From Colius striatus (taxonomy: Eukaryota > Chordata > Aves > Coliiformes > Coliidae): a DNA stretch of 64,000 nucleotides. The translations under genes and the position numbers were made by a program. Below, piece after piece: positions 47,901-61,500 of this stretch. Within the stretch, counting starts at the first letter, position 1. Each line of letters opens with the position of its first letter. The notes below the pieces were generated by a model. The model saw nothing but the letters and a program-made list of their open reading frames with translations. It searched no databases and had not been told where the DNA came from. The DNA lies in contig NC_084759.1 in NCBI RefSeq assembly GCF_028858725.1, positions 175,489,770-175,553,769 of the forward strand, written 5' to 3'.

Positions 47901-50096
47901 AACTTGTCAAAACCACAGTGAATCAAGTTCTAATTGCACAAACTCACCCTCGTCTTGACAAAAACAACAGTTCGGTTTGAATCTCAAAACCGTTCCCATC
48001 AAAATCCTTGGGAGGAGAGAGAATGTTGTTAAGGTGTCTTTTTGAATCTCAAAGACAAAATCAGAGGCTGGTGGTGTGCCATGAATTAAAGTGTTTTCCT
48101 AGTGAGATTTGAATCTAAATATAGCAACTATACTGATCACAAGAAAGGTTGAATTGTATTTTTTAAAAAAAATGACAGATGAGAGAGGGTGAACAACCTC
48201 AAAAGGTTTGGAAATTGAGTGTAGATAAGAAATCAGTTATACAGCACTTGGCAGAAGCTTATCCAAACTAACAGACCCCTCTGAAGGATGCCCTCCTGCA
48301 ACCCTTCCATTCAGTCGTTACTTTTGGTCTTCAGGAAATCCTTTTTCCCCTCTCACTGCCAATGCTATTTTTTTAAGACAACTTGCTAATTTCCTTCCCC
48401 AGATAATTTTCTCTGGGGTTAATTTTAAGTGTCCCATGGAGCCCCTCTTTCTGGAGGGGAAGATGGTGTTTTCCACCATTGCTTCACAAATCTGTCTCTC
48501 TTTCACCTGCTTACAAAACCTCACGTGCCTGTAATCTTTGCCACTAACAACAGTACTTACATGCTTTCCCTCTTACTGTTTTTTCTTACATAACTTTCTC
48601 CTTAACATCTAGTTGTAAGAACTTTCATGACAAAAGTTTTGGGGAAAGACATGTTGCCTGCTCTCAGAGACACTGCTATGAGGGCAGTAAGCGAATACAG
48701 TGTGCTGCCTGCAAATAAATGCGGAGTTTCCAAACTTCCAAGTATGACTCCAGAACTTTTAATTACTGCCATCAATGAATCAAGGGAGCTACATTACAGC
48801 AGCTGAGTGATTACTCTTTCAGTGTGATTAATAGATGACGTTGGGTTTTAAAGCAAGGTTCTGTGTGTGTATATGCAGCTAGAGGAGAAATAGATGCATG
48901 CATTTTTGGGTGAGTTCCAGTTTAAGTAGTCAAAGCCATATAATGCAGACTGTGACTAAAACTTTCTGGACAGGTAAATATAGAACTACAGCATTATTTT
49001 AGATTGTTTAAAGAACTGGTAAATAATTTTCTCATCAGAGGAAGTTGTTTTAGAGCAATTCAGCAAGTCAAGATAATGAATGAGCTGTTCTCTCAGAGCA
49101 TTCCTCAAGGAGGAATTATCCCAAATGATATGGTTACTTAACACGAACATTTATAAACGGACAGTCATTATGTGAATTATGCATTTTGCATAATTTATTT
49201 CAACTTCTGGTTTATAGCAGGACTTTATCTTTTTTCATTCAGTGATAAAAAAGGCATAAATTATAATTCTCCTAGCATGTCTCCGGAACAAATGTCTGCT
49301 AGTGAAGTTGCTGTGCTCATTCAAACATATAATTAGGGGCCTGGAAATCTACATTTACCAAAATAATAAACAGATAAAAACTGCACATTTAAGTGTAGCA
49401 GTTTAGGTATATGAGAAATGCACTACAAAATATATTTAGAGGCATGCCAGTTACTGGAAGTGAGCATCCCACAATGTGATGACTGTTTTCCAGGCACTTA
49501 TCTTGTTAAATATGGAAACTCACTTGCATTTCAGAGAGTAATATGCTTGCTGCCATGATTTAAAAAGAAAACAGTGACTACTGCTTTTATGTCTCATTGG
49601 ACTCAGTACATTTTTACTAAGGTTTATCCAGCTTGCATGTACAAACCATGGCTGCAAAGCATGAAAGTATGAAAGAAATATGAGCAAACGAGATTATAAT
49701 AAGTATTACTGCAATTTCGAAGAACCTATAATCAGAGATGGAGAGGCATAATGCAGGAAAGCAATTTAGAACCATACCATAGGTTATTATTACAGCAATG
49801 TACTATTTTGGAATTAAAGACTACTATTGGGCTATTGGTCCACATCAGCACGTCTGACAGGAGAGGTTGGCCAAATGTTCTGGGCTCTCTTAAAAGCAAT
49901 TTCACTGGATTCTACACGAAAAAGTTCAAAAGTTGAGCTATTTATAAAATAACATTTACTAATGGATTTTGGCAAAGATCCTACTAGACTTGCAGATGCT
50001 GAAAGTATCTTAGAGCTCCATCTAGAAACCAGAGGCATTCACAAAAAACAGACCTTCCTAATAAGGGCTTAGCTTAGGTGAGCATCGTGGAAGATT
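44973..50096. other. Putative TMEM117 intron with AT-rich, motif-dense blocks
   Basis: No gene is recognised. A 92-codon minus-strand ORF at 46036-45758 begins with a signal-peptide-like hydrophobic stretch and is discussed as a finding. 48.7-49.5 kb resembles conserved non-coding sequence. It contains TTTTAATTACTGCC and GTGATTAATAGATGACG-type motifs and a perfect octamer-like palindrome at 49175-49195. Confidence 0.5.
49175..49195. repeat. Perfect inverted repeat with octamer-like half-sites
   Basis: AATTATGCA and its exact reverse complement TGCATAATT are separated by TTT. Each arm is nine bases with no mismatch. ATGCA/TGCAT half-sites arranged this way resemble sites bound by POU dimers, but the spacing differs from the defined PORE and MORE elements. 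Confidence 0.7.
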
Positions 50097-50588
50097 ACAG
50101 AATCATAGAATGGTTGGGGTTGGAAGGGACCTTTAGAGATCATCTAGTCAAATTCCCCTACTCAAGCAGGTCCACCTAGATCAAGTCACTCAGGAACGTG
50201 TCCAGGCAAGTTTTGCAAACCTCCAGAGAAAGAGACTCCACACCCTCCCTGGGCAGCCTGTGCCAGGGCTCCCTCACCCTCACAGGAAAGAAGTTTTTCC
50301 TTAAGTGGAACTTTTTGTGTTCCAGCTTTTGTCCATTACCCCTTGTCCTACCATTAGACACTACAGAAAAAAGTGTAGCCCCATCCTCTTGACATGCACC
50401 TTTCAAATACTTGCAAGTATTAATGAGGTCCTCTCTCAGTCTCCTCCAGGCTGAACAGTCCCAGGTCCTGCAGCCTTTCTTCTTAAGAAATATGCTCCAG
50501 TCACCTGATCATCTTGGTGGCCTTGTGCTGGACTCTCTCTAGAAGTTCCCTGTCCCTGTTGAGTTGGGGAGCCCAGAACTGGACAAAG
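50097..50588 (-). mobile_element. CR1 LINE fragment (antisense)
   Basis: ACAGAATCATAGAATGGTTG is followed by GGAAGGGACCTTTAGAGATC, CAAGCAGGTCCACCTAGATC, CTCCCTGGGCAGCCTGTGCC and TTTGTGTTCCAGCTTTTGTC, continuing into ORF2 to CCCAGAACTGGACAAAG. The minus-strand ORF 50406-50176 reads the ORF2 end ([15 protein letters not shown]). Confidence 0.94.
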
Positions 50589-53500
50589 TATTAGGACTTC
50601 TATAATAACATACCATGGGTCTCGAGGACACAGAGCTCATCATAATATTTCCCTATCTTCTTGTAATCTTGATCAATATAAAGATTGACCAAAGTATCAA
50701 CTATTCCTTAGCAGTTACTTAGAATGTCCATACCTTTCATAAGAAACTCAAAATAATAGTTCACAAAAATGCCTACAAATTATAACAGCTCCTTCCAAAA
50801 CTTTTGACGACTTTCCTCCTTCTTATTTATCTGCCTTTCGCAACTTTTCTTTTGAGTTTTCCTGCAGCCAGCTTCCAAATTTCTTGTTTTAAATGCTGAG
50901 TCAAAATAAAAGGATAATATCACCCATGTCACTTTTGTATATTTTGCAGGAACTATTTAAGAAGCAAGCAGTACTATTTCCTTCTTGATAAACATATACA
51001 GTTGCAGTATATACCGTCTCACACCTAATTCTAAAGAGTTGTTTTCTGTGAATCCTGACTAGATAAATGGAAATGCTTACATTAATAAAAAAATGAAAGC
51101 CCCATGAAACAGCTTCTCTGTCAGAACACATAGTTATTCAAGGCTTGCTACTGAATTGGCACTAATGACAATATTCTACTTCCCTGAAAGCAATGCCAAA
51201 AGCTTTCTCTGATTTCTGCGACATAAAGTCAATTACCAATCACAAATCTGATCTCTGAATTTCTCTGCACAAGGACTTCTAACAGAATGTGTTACCTTTT
51301 AGAACTAGATCACAAAGAAAAACTGAGTTCATGGTCTTATTCTGATTTCAATGTTACAAAACTCTATTATTTCTCCATAAGATATATTAATAATTTATAT
51401 TAATTTTCTTATACAGCCTGGATGACCATATAGCCTGTATGCCAGAATGGTTCTGTGGGACTATACAGACATGGCTATCCTATCCCCAAAAGAACTTTTG
51501 GTGTATTATCTTTTAAGACTCAATACTTTTCTGCATTTTTAATAACAATCTGTCTTAAAAACTAAGAATACTGGTAATTGATAGAATAAATAATTGCATT
51601 TAGTAGATGGTGTTTTCTGCCCTTCCCAGTTCTTACATGTACTTTTATAAACACAAACAAAAGAAATGCAACAAACTGCACTATGAGAAAAGAACCTTTC
51701 TGGTTTTTTTTTTGCTACTGAAATTGCACTAGAGGAATAAACACAATCCATGTCACAAGGGCATACAGTTACCACTAAAGCAGGTGCTATACAGACCAGA
51801 CAAAAATTACAGCACTGTTGCTTACCATTCAAGTGTGTCTGTGTACACTATACTGATTTCATTTGCTTATAACTTTTCCAAATTTAACTGCTTGGGTTGA
51901 ACACAGACTATGCCAGGTGTCTGCCTCAGGCTGTTGGGTTTTTCTTCTGTTTCGTTCTATGCTTTTGTTTTAGGGTTTTGACATTTTCAACTAGCACCAC
52001 TCAAACACTTCTGAGAGTGAGACCAAGGAGAAAATAATTTGCTCTGCTCTGTAGAGAAGTCTTTTGCTTTGAAGTTTAGCAAGGGAGTAACTCTGTGTCA
52101 GAGATGTGCCTTTTGTGTCCCTGTGAGTATTTACCCCAAACTGGAAAACTTTAAGGTACCTTTGAAAAGTAAGATAAAAAAGTCATATTTGCAAGAATTT
52201 AGATAAAGGTTCAGAAACAAGTGTTTCCACAAACTGCATCACTCAGCATGCCAAAGTGTATCCCAGCTCCCAGAGCTCATCAGACAATGAAACTGCCACT
52301 CTCGGAAGAGAGACAGAGCATCTTCTTTGCCTCCCACTCCCATTACTGCTTCTCTCAAAACAAGGACTGAGCCAGTCTCACGTAGCAGCTGAGGGATGGA
52401 GAGTCAGCTCTACTGTCTGGCTAAGGAAAAGGGACTGACCCAGGAAGAGAGGGAAGGGAGAAAAGGAAAGGTTTTGATTTGGACAGCAAGATTGGGGTGG
52501 ATGATTAGGATCCATCAGATGTGGAGACTAGAAATGAGAGATTCAAAGATGAAAACTGGAATTGGATAAAAATAATGGGGTATGTCATGGAATTAGGGAT
52601 GAGAAGGACCCAGGATGGGGGCAGAGAAAGAGACAGGAACAGAGGGCTTGGAAGTGACAGGAAGGGGAAAAAGTCAAATTTGTGGAAATAGAAAGTGTCA
52701 GTACTTCTTTGGCTTTGGAGCTTGGATTGGTCACCATGACTCCAATTATCACCAAACTCTGCTGCTAAAAAGCAGATGTGAAGCCCACAGGCAAAGCACC
52801 TGTCTCCTCTTCCTTCTCAAGCGTCTCATTGGAAGAAAAAACACATGCTGCTATTAGCAGGTAGCTCAAATGCTCCCCTGCTCCATGCATGGGAGCTAAC
52901 AGCTCCAGTACCTTGATAAGACACATCAGATTCATGTAGCAAACCTAATTTTGAGATTGCTATCTTTTTGTAAAAACTAAAGGATATATGCACACAGAAT
53001 GTCTTGCATTAAAGGAATGGTCTGGAAGTTTCAGCGGTTATGACTTATGAAATAGGAGGTGTCAGGCTAAGGTTATCTGTACTGTTTGTGTAGACATGGT
53101 ACAATTCTTTATTAGTTATATGATCATACAATTTTTTTCCAGAGGACACAATTTTTTCTCATTAAAGAGGGCTAACTTGTGAATGTGAGGTGGGAATACC
53201 TAGTGACAGAGACCTCTGTAGCTCATTTTTTTTTTCCTGTGCAGTTGTTTCCACTTCCAATCTAAGCTTAGATTTGTCAATGAAAAAAAATCAATGAGAG
53301 CTGGACCTGAATAAATTGCCACTGGAAAGAAGAGGAAGAGCTGACAAAATATCCATAGGGATACAGCAGAAGTCCTCTGTATAGCACAACCTAGACAGAA
53401 GTGCCCTGTACTCCTTTAAGATCAGTGTAAAAAGTAACCAGTCTTTTTTGTGGAGCTAAATATATGCCACAGTTATAGCCATCAGTCAAAACAAGCAAAG

Positions 53501-54997
53501 AAACCGCTTCTACAACCATTTGAATTCTTAAAGGGGAATAGGGCTGTTGGTATAATAATATATAATATTACAACAAGTAGCTATGCATCTCTGTCTGATC
53601 CTAACGAAATAATATGCTGGACACTCCTCCTTCAATTAGGTAACTGTTTAGCTAAAAGATGGGTAATATAAATTTTCATAATAATGTCCTCAGACATCTC
53701 AACCTTTGACTTTTATTGCTTTGTCCCTCAGTAGAAAATATGGACAATAATGGACAATAATACTCCTATTGTGAAGCCTATTGTGAAGATAAATACAATA
53801 ATGCTTGAAAAGCCCTTAGGAAGTACAGCAATGAGTATCCCAAAAAAGCTCACAAGGAAATGAATGATTTCATCTTCATACGAAGGTTTCAATAGTGTGC
53901 AGTAAGTAAGGCCTGGGGCCACACACAGCACAGAAAGTGTAAAACAAAATATTGAATAGCTTCTCATTAAGTGAACACCATTCATCCAGTGCAGCGAGAC
54001 AGGGGTGCTGTGGAAAAATGGGATGTGAATAGATAATTAAAGATTGTATCATGATGTGTACACACAATAGGGGTGAAAAGTTTAGACCAGTGACCTTAAT
54101 TCTGGCATCTCCTAAATACTGAATGTATGACTCTGCAGCCTCAGTAGTGTTGTCTCATTTTTAACACCATTTTTTATCTGTAACTATATTTCTCTTACTT
54201 AAGTTATCACCTTCTTATTTATGATATTAGCTTGTTTGTTTGACTCTTTTTCTTTCTCTCATTCCCTGTATTTGGAACACTTTGTCCAGATATGCAAATC
54301 TTTGCAGCCTGACCTTGAGGAATACTAGGAGTTTGTATAATTTAGATTAGTGCAGTAATTGTTTGGCCTAGATGCCAGAAACATCCCCAAGGGTATTTAA
54401 CATTCATTCAGAAGATGAAGCTGTTGCTTCGCAACTTAAGGTCAGGACAAAAGTACCGACTTGCAGCCAAGAGTGTACACTGCAGCTCTCGCCTGGGGGA
54501 AGGCAGCACAGGCAGCTGGTGCAGCACCACATGGGCTGCCTTCAGAAATTCTGTGGGGCACAGTCTGGGCAGTTTGAGTAGCCTTCTCTAAAATACCAAC
54601 TGCAGAAACTGAGATGAAGTGGGACCATCAAAAAGTATGCTTGCAGACTCAAGATGGGACAACAGTTCCTTTGGCTTCATCCAGCTCTAGCTGCCTGATA
54701 AAGCAGATCACTTCGTGTGCTGTACTTGCTGTTGTTGAGGATTGTTTGCTTCCCCACTTTGGGTACACAGTTCTAAGTGGGAGGAAATTTCATTATAAAC
54801 TTAATGTAGTATGCACATCATATATATGATCTAAAGACCACCCGAGAGAAACTAAAAGCAAAGAGCCATCCAACAAGGATTATAGGATTGTATTCTTAAA
54901 CCCATACAGAGAGACATTAAAAAGAGATATGCACTGTTTTCTCATTTTCATCTACAGGCGATAAAATGGATTACCTAGTAACAAATTTCCATCCAAA
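50589..54997. other. Putative TMEM117 intron
   Basis: Mostly AT-rich. 52.4-52.7 kb is purine-rich on the plus strand. A 2 x 10-bp tandem duplication (TGGACAATAA) lies at 53741-53760. An unidentified hydrophobic minus-strand ORF ends there, discussed as a finding. Confidence 0.5.
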
Positions 54998-55529
54998 TGT
55001 CCAGTTCTGGGCTCCCCAGTCCAAGAGAAATAGGGAACTTCTTGAGAGAGTGCAGTTGGGGACTACCAAGATGATGAGGGGACTGGAGCATCTCTCTGAT
55101 GAGGAATGGCTGTGAGACCTGGGGCTATTTAGCCTGGAGAAAAGAAGACTGAGAATGGACCTTATCAACACTTGGAAATACCTACAGGGTGGATGTCGAG
55201 AGGATAGGGTGAGTCTTTTTTTCTGTACTGCCCAGTTTCAGGACAAGGGGTAATTGACACCAGCTTGAACACAGGAAGTTCCACTTGAACATGAGGAGAA
55301 ACTTCTTTCCTGTGAGGGTGAGGGAGCACTGGCTACTAACCCCAAGACCTGTACCTACAGTGGCTCCACCTGGGCCTGAAGAGGTTGTGGAGTCTCCTTC
55401 TCTAGAGGTTTTCAAAACCCGCCTGGCCATGTTACTGTGCAACCTGATTGAGGTGAACCTGCTTTAGCAGAGAGTTGGACTACATGATGAGGTCCTTTCT
55501 AACCCCTACCATTCTGTGATTCTGTGATC
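54998..55529 (+). mobile_element. CR1 LINE fragment (sense) with an internal insertion
   Basis: It starts at GTCCAGTTCTGGGCTCCCCA in ORF2 and runs through GGAACTTCTTGAGAGAGTGC, GGATGTCGAGAGGATAGGGT and GAGAAACTTCTTTCCTGTGA to the tail ATTCTGTGATTCTGTGATCA. Between GGGAGCACTGG and GAGGTTGTGGAG about 48 bp (55331-55378) replace the usual 15 bp or so, so roughly 30 extra bases are present. ORF2 is broken. Confidence 0.93.
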
Positions 55530-58500
55530 ATTTAATTCCTTGTACAATACCTGACATGAGAAACAATATCACAGCGAAGCTCAATGGGAACTGATGGAGA
55601 GTGAAATTAAAGCTGGTTTTGTATGAAAGAAAAAGCTACAATGTCTCTCCTGAAAGACAAAATTATATCATAGCTCAAAATGACCAGCAACAGCCAGAAC
55701 AGACACAGTGCAGTCCTCTCAATTACTGTATCACGTTAATTAATGCCAGTGTGGGTGCAAGACACAAATGCACTGAGAAACGGTGCTCCATAGGCTTCTA
55801 AGGTTGTTGAAGAAAAGATGGAAATGGAATTGGCCAGGACAGAATACAAGCTTCTCGAAGGTGCAAGCCAAATTTGTCTGGGTGCAGCAGAAAAGCAGCT
55901 CTGCCAGGTTTGGGTCACTGAAACCATGTGAGCACTTCATTCATGGCGTGAGGCTCCACCATAAGAATTTGCCTTTGCTCCGGGTCTGCCTCTGTGCCAC
56001 TCATGCACTGTACAGCATTGCTGGATGGAAAGAGAAGATTTGAGGGGATCAAGATTGTTCCATGTCCTTCTCCCTGCTACCACGCTACCCTGCATGGCAG
56101 GACCAGCCAGCTACCACCGTGGTCTTTCTTCAGAAACAGGGAACTGCTTGCAAGGGGCTGCTTTGAGCAGGAGGTGGCCAGGCCTGGAGCTGCAGCCATG
56201 GCTGCAGGGCCCAGGCCCCTCTCTCCCTTATGGTCTTTGTGAGTGCTTCAAAGTGCTCTCTACAACCTACTGCCTTAAGACACAGACTGCCTTGCTCAGA
56301 GGCATTCTTGAAAGTGGCTCATTAATTCCCCTGCCTTCATCCAGGGAGAAATGGATTCAGTGCCTGGTGCAACCAAGTTCAGATGCCCTGACAGCTCCAC
56401 CATGCATTGGTTGATAACAGATACTCCCTTCCACACCTGCAGCTGCCCTTCCTGCTAACGAAGTGGGAGATGAAAGCATATGGAGACAGCTGTACTCATC
56501 ACATACTACCTGAGGCGGTGTCATTCTGTCATCAGAGGTATTGAGACAAGTTCAGCATTACTGGCTACTGGAGTAATTGAACAAGTGCTGAGGGAAGGAG
56601 GTGAAAAATATGGTTCTTTCTCAGTTTAACATACTGGTTTTTTAAGTCTCTGTACTGTTTCAAAAATAGTGACAATATGTTAATGTATCCCTTGGCTCCT
56701 GCAGGGCTCTAAAGAATCTTAATGAAAAACTATATTCTGAGTACCGTCTAGGTACTAGGAAGAGATAGACAAGAGGTTAATTGTTTGGGAGCAGCTGAGA
56801 CATAGTGCAGTCCATAGTCAGCTGCAGCTCACTAATGAGACTAGTTGGGAGGCTAGGTCTGTTGATTTAGTTGCTTTGCTGCTCCAGTGGGAAACAGATT
56901 CACAATGTGTCATGCAATGCTGGTCACCAATCTGTCTGTCAGATTTGGTAAAGTGTTATGCTGGGGAATCTCCTCTCCCTAATGAGCGCTACAGGATGGG
57001 CAGGCAAACATGGTCAGATTCCAGAAAACAGAAACTTTTTACCTTCTGACCTGTAGGAGATTAGAGAACTGGTTGACTTAAGGCTTATGCAGCACCTGTG
57101 ATACACTGGGATGCTACACCAAGCACAATACAGTTGAGTAATTAGATGTTAGTTCAGAATCTGAAACTATTGCAACTGTCATCTCAAATCTCTAAAAGCA
57201 TTAGGGAATACTTACTCTCCTCTATAAATATGAGAATGAATTACTTACTTACTGATGGGTTCAGTAAAGTCTGATTCTGAGAGATGCAAAAACATTCAAT
57301 GTACCTCAGAACACACAGTGATTAACTACGTATGTCCCTTTTGTTGTACAAAGAGAAGCAGCAGCTTTATAGCATGTTAGAAAAACTCAAAGGTAATAAA
57401 AGCAAGCATGTCTTTTTCTTAATGTCTCACACAACAAGCTTAGAACTTCCCAAGGATAAACAACTGCTGCTCAATCAGCTTTACAGAAATAATGCAGTTA
57501 GAACAATAATATCAGGTATATTTTTGTTTCTATTCTCTTCTAAGGTTTGATTAAGAGCAACCAAGCTGGTTTTGCTCCTTCTCCTTTCTTGAACTCAGTA
57601 TTGTTACTTGGTGGATCTGTACACCCAGGTACAACCTGTCTCTAAGTCTTGTAAATTCAGTATGATACGTAGCTAAATTTAAGATATGGATAGGCATAAA
57701 GCTTGTCTTAAGGCAACAGTTTATCTAGCAATGGCAAACTGAGGTTCATCTTTTTTTTTTTTTTAAACTCAAATGGCTGTATTTACAACTTGCACACAAT
57801 TCTATCACTTAGAAAACAGCTGAAACAGTTCAATCTCATCTCAGATTTTTCACTTTTAGATAAAGCTGTGTAGAAATGCTCATTACAAAGCACATTTCTC
57901 CAATCAAATAATACATTCCAGAGTATTGCTATGGAGAGATGAAATGATCTGAATGCCACTGTTAGTGTTCTATCAACATATACCACTGCAATAAAATCTT
58001 AAGCAGTGCAGTGCTCATCAGACATATATCCCATAACAACAAAGCCTATCACACACTGATTACAGCAGAATCAGTAAAAAGACTCTCCTTGCAACTACAG
58101 ATGAAAATAGTACTGTGAAAGACTTGCAAACAATTTCCAGCTTTTCTTGTTCCTGGAATTCCACATTTCTGTGCATTTTGGCTGGATACAGCAGTTTCAG
58201 GGGGCAGTGTGTGAAAATGCTAGGTTTGCTTTTGGAGAACTGCTTCATTATGTCAGACAAGTACCTGCACTGCTAAAGAAGGGCCTCGGTGGCACATATC
58301 CATTGTCAGGGTAAAGGGGAACAACTGTGACAAATGAGAAGCTTTCTCAGCTAATTCATTTTGTGTGTAGTCATCTCAGAACCAAGAGACTCCAGATGGG
58401 ATTGGTGCTTGATTATGCTGGAAGCTGTACCAAGTCAGATAGCATCCTTCTCTGAGCACCTTAGGGGCCAAGCAGACAATCAGGCAACTAGTGAAAGAAA

Positions 58501-61500
58501 AGAACTACGGTTGTTCCTTTTCTGCAAATGAGGAACTGAGTTACAGTGCTAAAAAAAGGGTTCAGCCCTCAGCCAATATAAATTGGCACAATAGGATTCA
58601 GGTCAGTACAAATACACCAAGTTACAGCAGCTGAAGCAAGCCCTGGAGCTGAATCTATAATGCCTGAGACAAATATAATGCAGCCAAGTAAGACTTAACC
58701 ATCTACAACCAGTGAAAAGGATGAAATGTACTTAAAAATACCATATTTCACATGTCTTGTTTGACAAAATCCACAGCATGAAACGATGGTGCTAGTTATC
58801 AAACTAGACAAGCAAAGAAGAAAAAGGCTGCAATATAAACCAGACAGCTCATTAAAAAGTTAGGGCATATAATGTGAAATAAGGCATAAGATACACCCAC
58901 CTTTTTTCAGAGGAAAATTTTTTTCCTTATCATTTTCTTAGTCCTAAAGTAACTGAAAAAGTTGAAGAAACAAACTGTACTTTATTGTGAGTTCTGGCAA
59001 AGGAAAAAAGAATGTTTCAAGGATTTTCAAAAGGAATTTATACATCCAGATGATATTGAAAATATTCCAACAGAAACTTTTGGGTTTTTAATTATACATA
59101 ACAATGTGTACTTCCCCCCCACCCCCAGACCCTTTTATATAATCACTACATACAATTCTATCAAATTTGGGGAATTCCAAATGCATTACTTTATTCTTTG
59201 ACCTATAATTATAGTCCAATTTCACTTTCTTTGCCTTATCTACAGAAAACAACGAGAAGGAGGTGTGGAGGTTCCATGCACTCATTCCTCAGAGCCTCAC
59301 TTCCCAGCCTGGATAGGGACAGGGACATTTCACTCTGTGGGATGTTGACTCCAATTCTAGCTGCTTGGTCCTGAGCTGTCAGATGGACCATTTCTAGGGG
59401 CACAGTAACTTGTCCCTCTCAGTACATGATAGCCAGGAAAAAACCCACCCTCTAGATACCAGTCACAGAGATACAGGAAAGCTAATAGAAAGCAGATGTC
59501 TGATGGGAAGGATAAAAGTGGAGCTCAGGACAGCTACCATTCTGTGTTCAAAATAGAAAGGAGAAAACTTGACACCCCTAAAACCAGTAACTCTCAAGGA
59601 AATAAATCAAAGCACTTTGGGACTGAGAAATTCAATGCAGATACAAATCCATGAGCAGCAGCTGTGGAGGCAGTTCCAAGAAAAGGCACAATCCTAGGGT
59701 AGGCAAGCAAGACCTGTGTCTGACCCACTAGAAATAAATTCCATGTTGCCAATATTGACTTGAGAACCATTATCATTTTGTTGGTTAAAATGTTAGGGAT
59801 GTACTCAGGTTTGTCACTTGAATTAGTAGTAAACATAAATAATGTGAGGCTATAGATTAAGAGTTGTTCCCTTCCAGTCCTTGTAATTGACTTTTTCAAG
59901 ATTATTTTTGAATGCTTTAAGTCAGTGCTAATAAGGAACACTTCCACAACCCCTAGAAGCATGAGGATGTAGAAGGGACAAAAGAAGAGATTAAAGTGTT
60001 TCCTATGTGATAGACTTTTCAGGAAGGAAAATCTATTACTTACTAAAGAAAGGTTTCTCCCAAAGTTACCTCACTTGAACTTGTCCCTTTCTCCTTCAGA
60101 GATCTGTATGCCATGGGAGGCACAGCACTGCAGAGCCAACCCTCGCAGTAGGTTTCTTCAGCAAACATTGCACAGTTATATGAGTACAAGTGTGTGTTCA
60201 AAATGCTTACCAATTTTTGTAATGCTCTCTGACAGGCATGTCTGAAATCTCCTAGTGAAGCGTAATGTACTCTGAGTGGAATGAAACACTCCACATAACA
60301 TCTGAAAAAAAAAAGCAGTTCAGGCTATACAGCTCCTCCCTGTAAAACCTTACCATACAGTAGTGGCTGGGGACATCAGTAATGGAGCTGAATCTGCTGT
60401 CAGTTTTATTAAAGGTGAATTTCCATCTATCTGGACTCCTCTGAAGAACCTATCATTGGTTACCTGCCTTTATGGCCAGAGTCCCATCTTAAAATGGTTA
60501 GTGCATGAATAAAAAAGCATAGCAACTCCTCACATATAGAAATGCTGATTGCCAGAGATAATGTAAAAGTTGTTTGCTAAATTCACTAACACAGGTGTTT
60601 GTCACAGGTTTTGACTTGTATTTCACTATTTTGTTTTCAAATGTTCCAAAACCCAGCAACAGTAACGCAAAGTACCCTGACATTCAAATGCTCACTTCTT
60701 CAGAAGCTGTGCTGAATGAGAAGGTTTTTAGAAGGTAATTTTAATTCAAAGTTTGATAACTTTCTTGAGAACAAACTCAAAAAACATCAGTACCTTTTGC
60801 TGTTGCTTGTTAGGAAACAACAAAAAACTATACCACTTTTGAATCAAATGTACAGCTGAGAGGATCCGTTTGGATAGGAATGACAAATTATTGTGTACAT
60901 CTTGCTTTGTCTATGGATGTAAAATCATTTTTTGCTTATCAGTTTCAAAGGAAAACCACTATACCTGTACATTCCGCTTCAAGTGTAAATCAGGATTCTC
61001 CTCTCATTTATATATGTGTAAATTAATTCTATCAAATTACCAAGTGAAAATCCAGTTAAAAGCCACGAATTACACTTTCAAAGTTAAATACATTTTCTAA
61101 CACCTCCACCCCCCTGAAATTCTAAAGAACAAATATTTTCTGTGCACAAGAACATATTTCTACTTCAACTATTCAAGCAATTTATATCTTTCATGTACTT
61201 GATGATGTGGGTGTTGGTTTTTAATGTGCTTGCCCATCATACCATATTTTAATCACCTCCATCTGTGTAAAACTGAAAATAAATAGAACTGTCCCTGCTT
61301 TAAGTATTTGTTAACAAGACTAGAGCCTGTTACATTTTGCTGATACCACTTCTGGGTTACTGTTTAACAATGACATATACAAAACAAAATTAACATTACA
61401 AAGCACCCAGATTAACGATTTCTTTTTTCAGGGAAAGACAAAGAACTAGAAGAAAAAAAAATACAGGACAGCCTAACTATTTTTTTTTCAATCTGTTATC

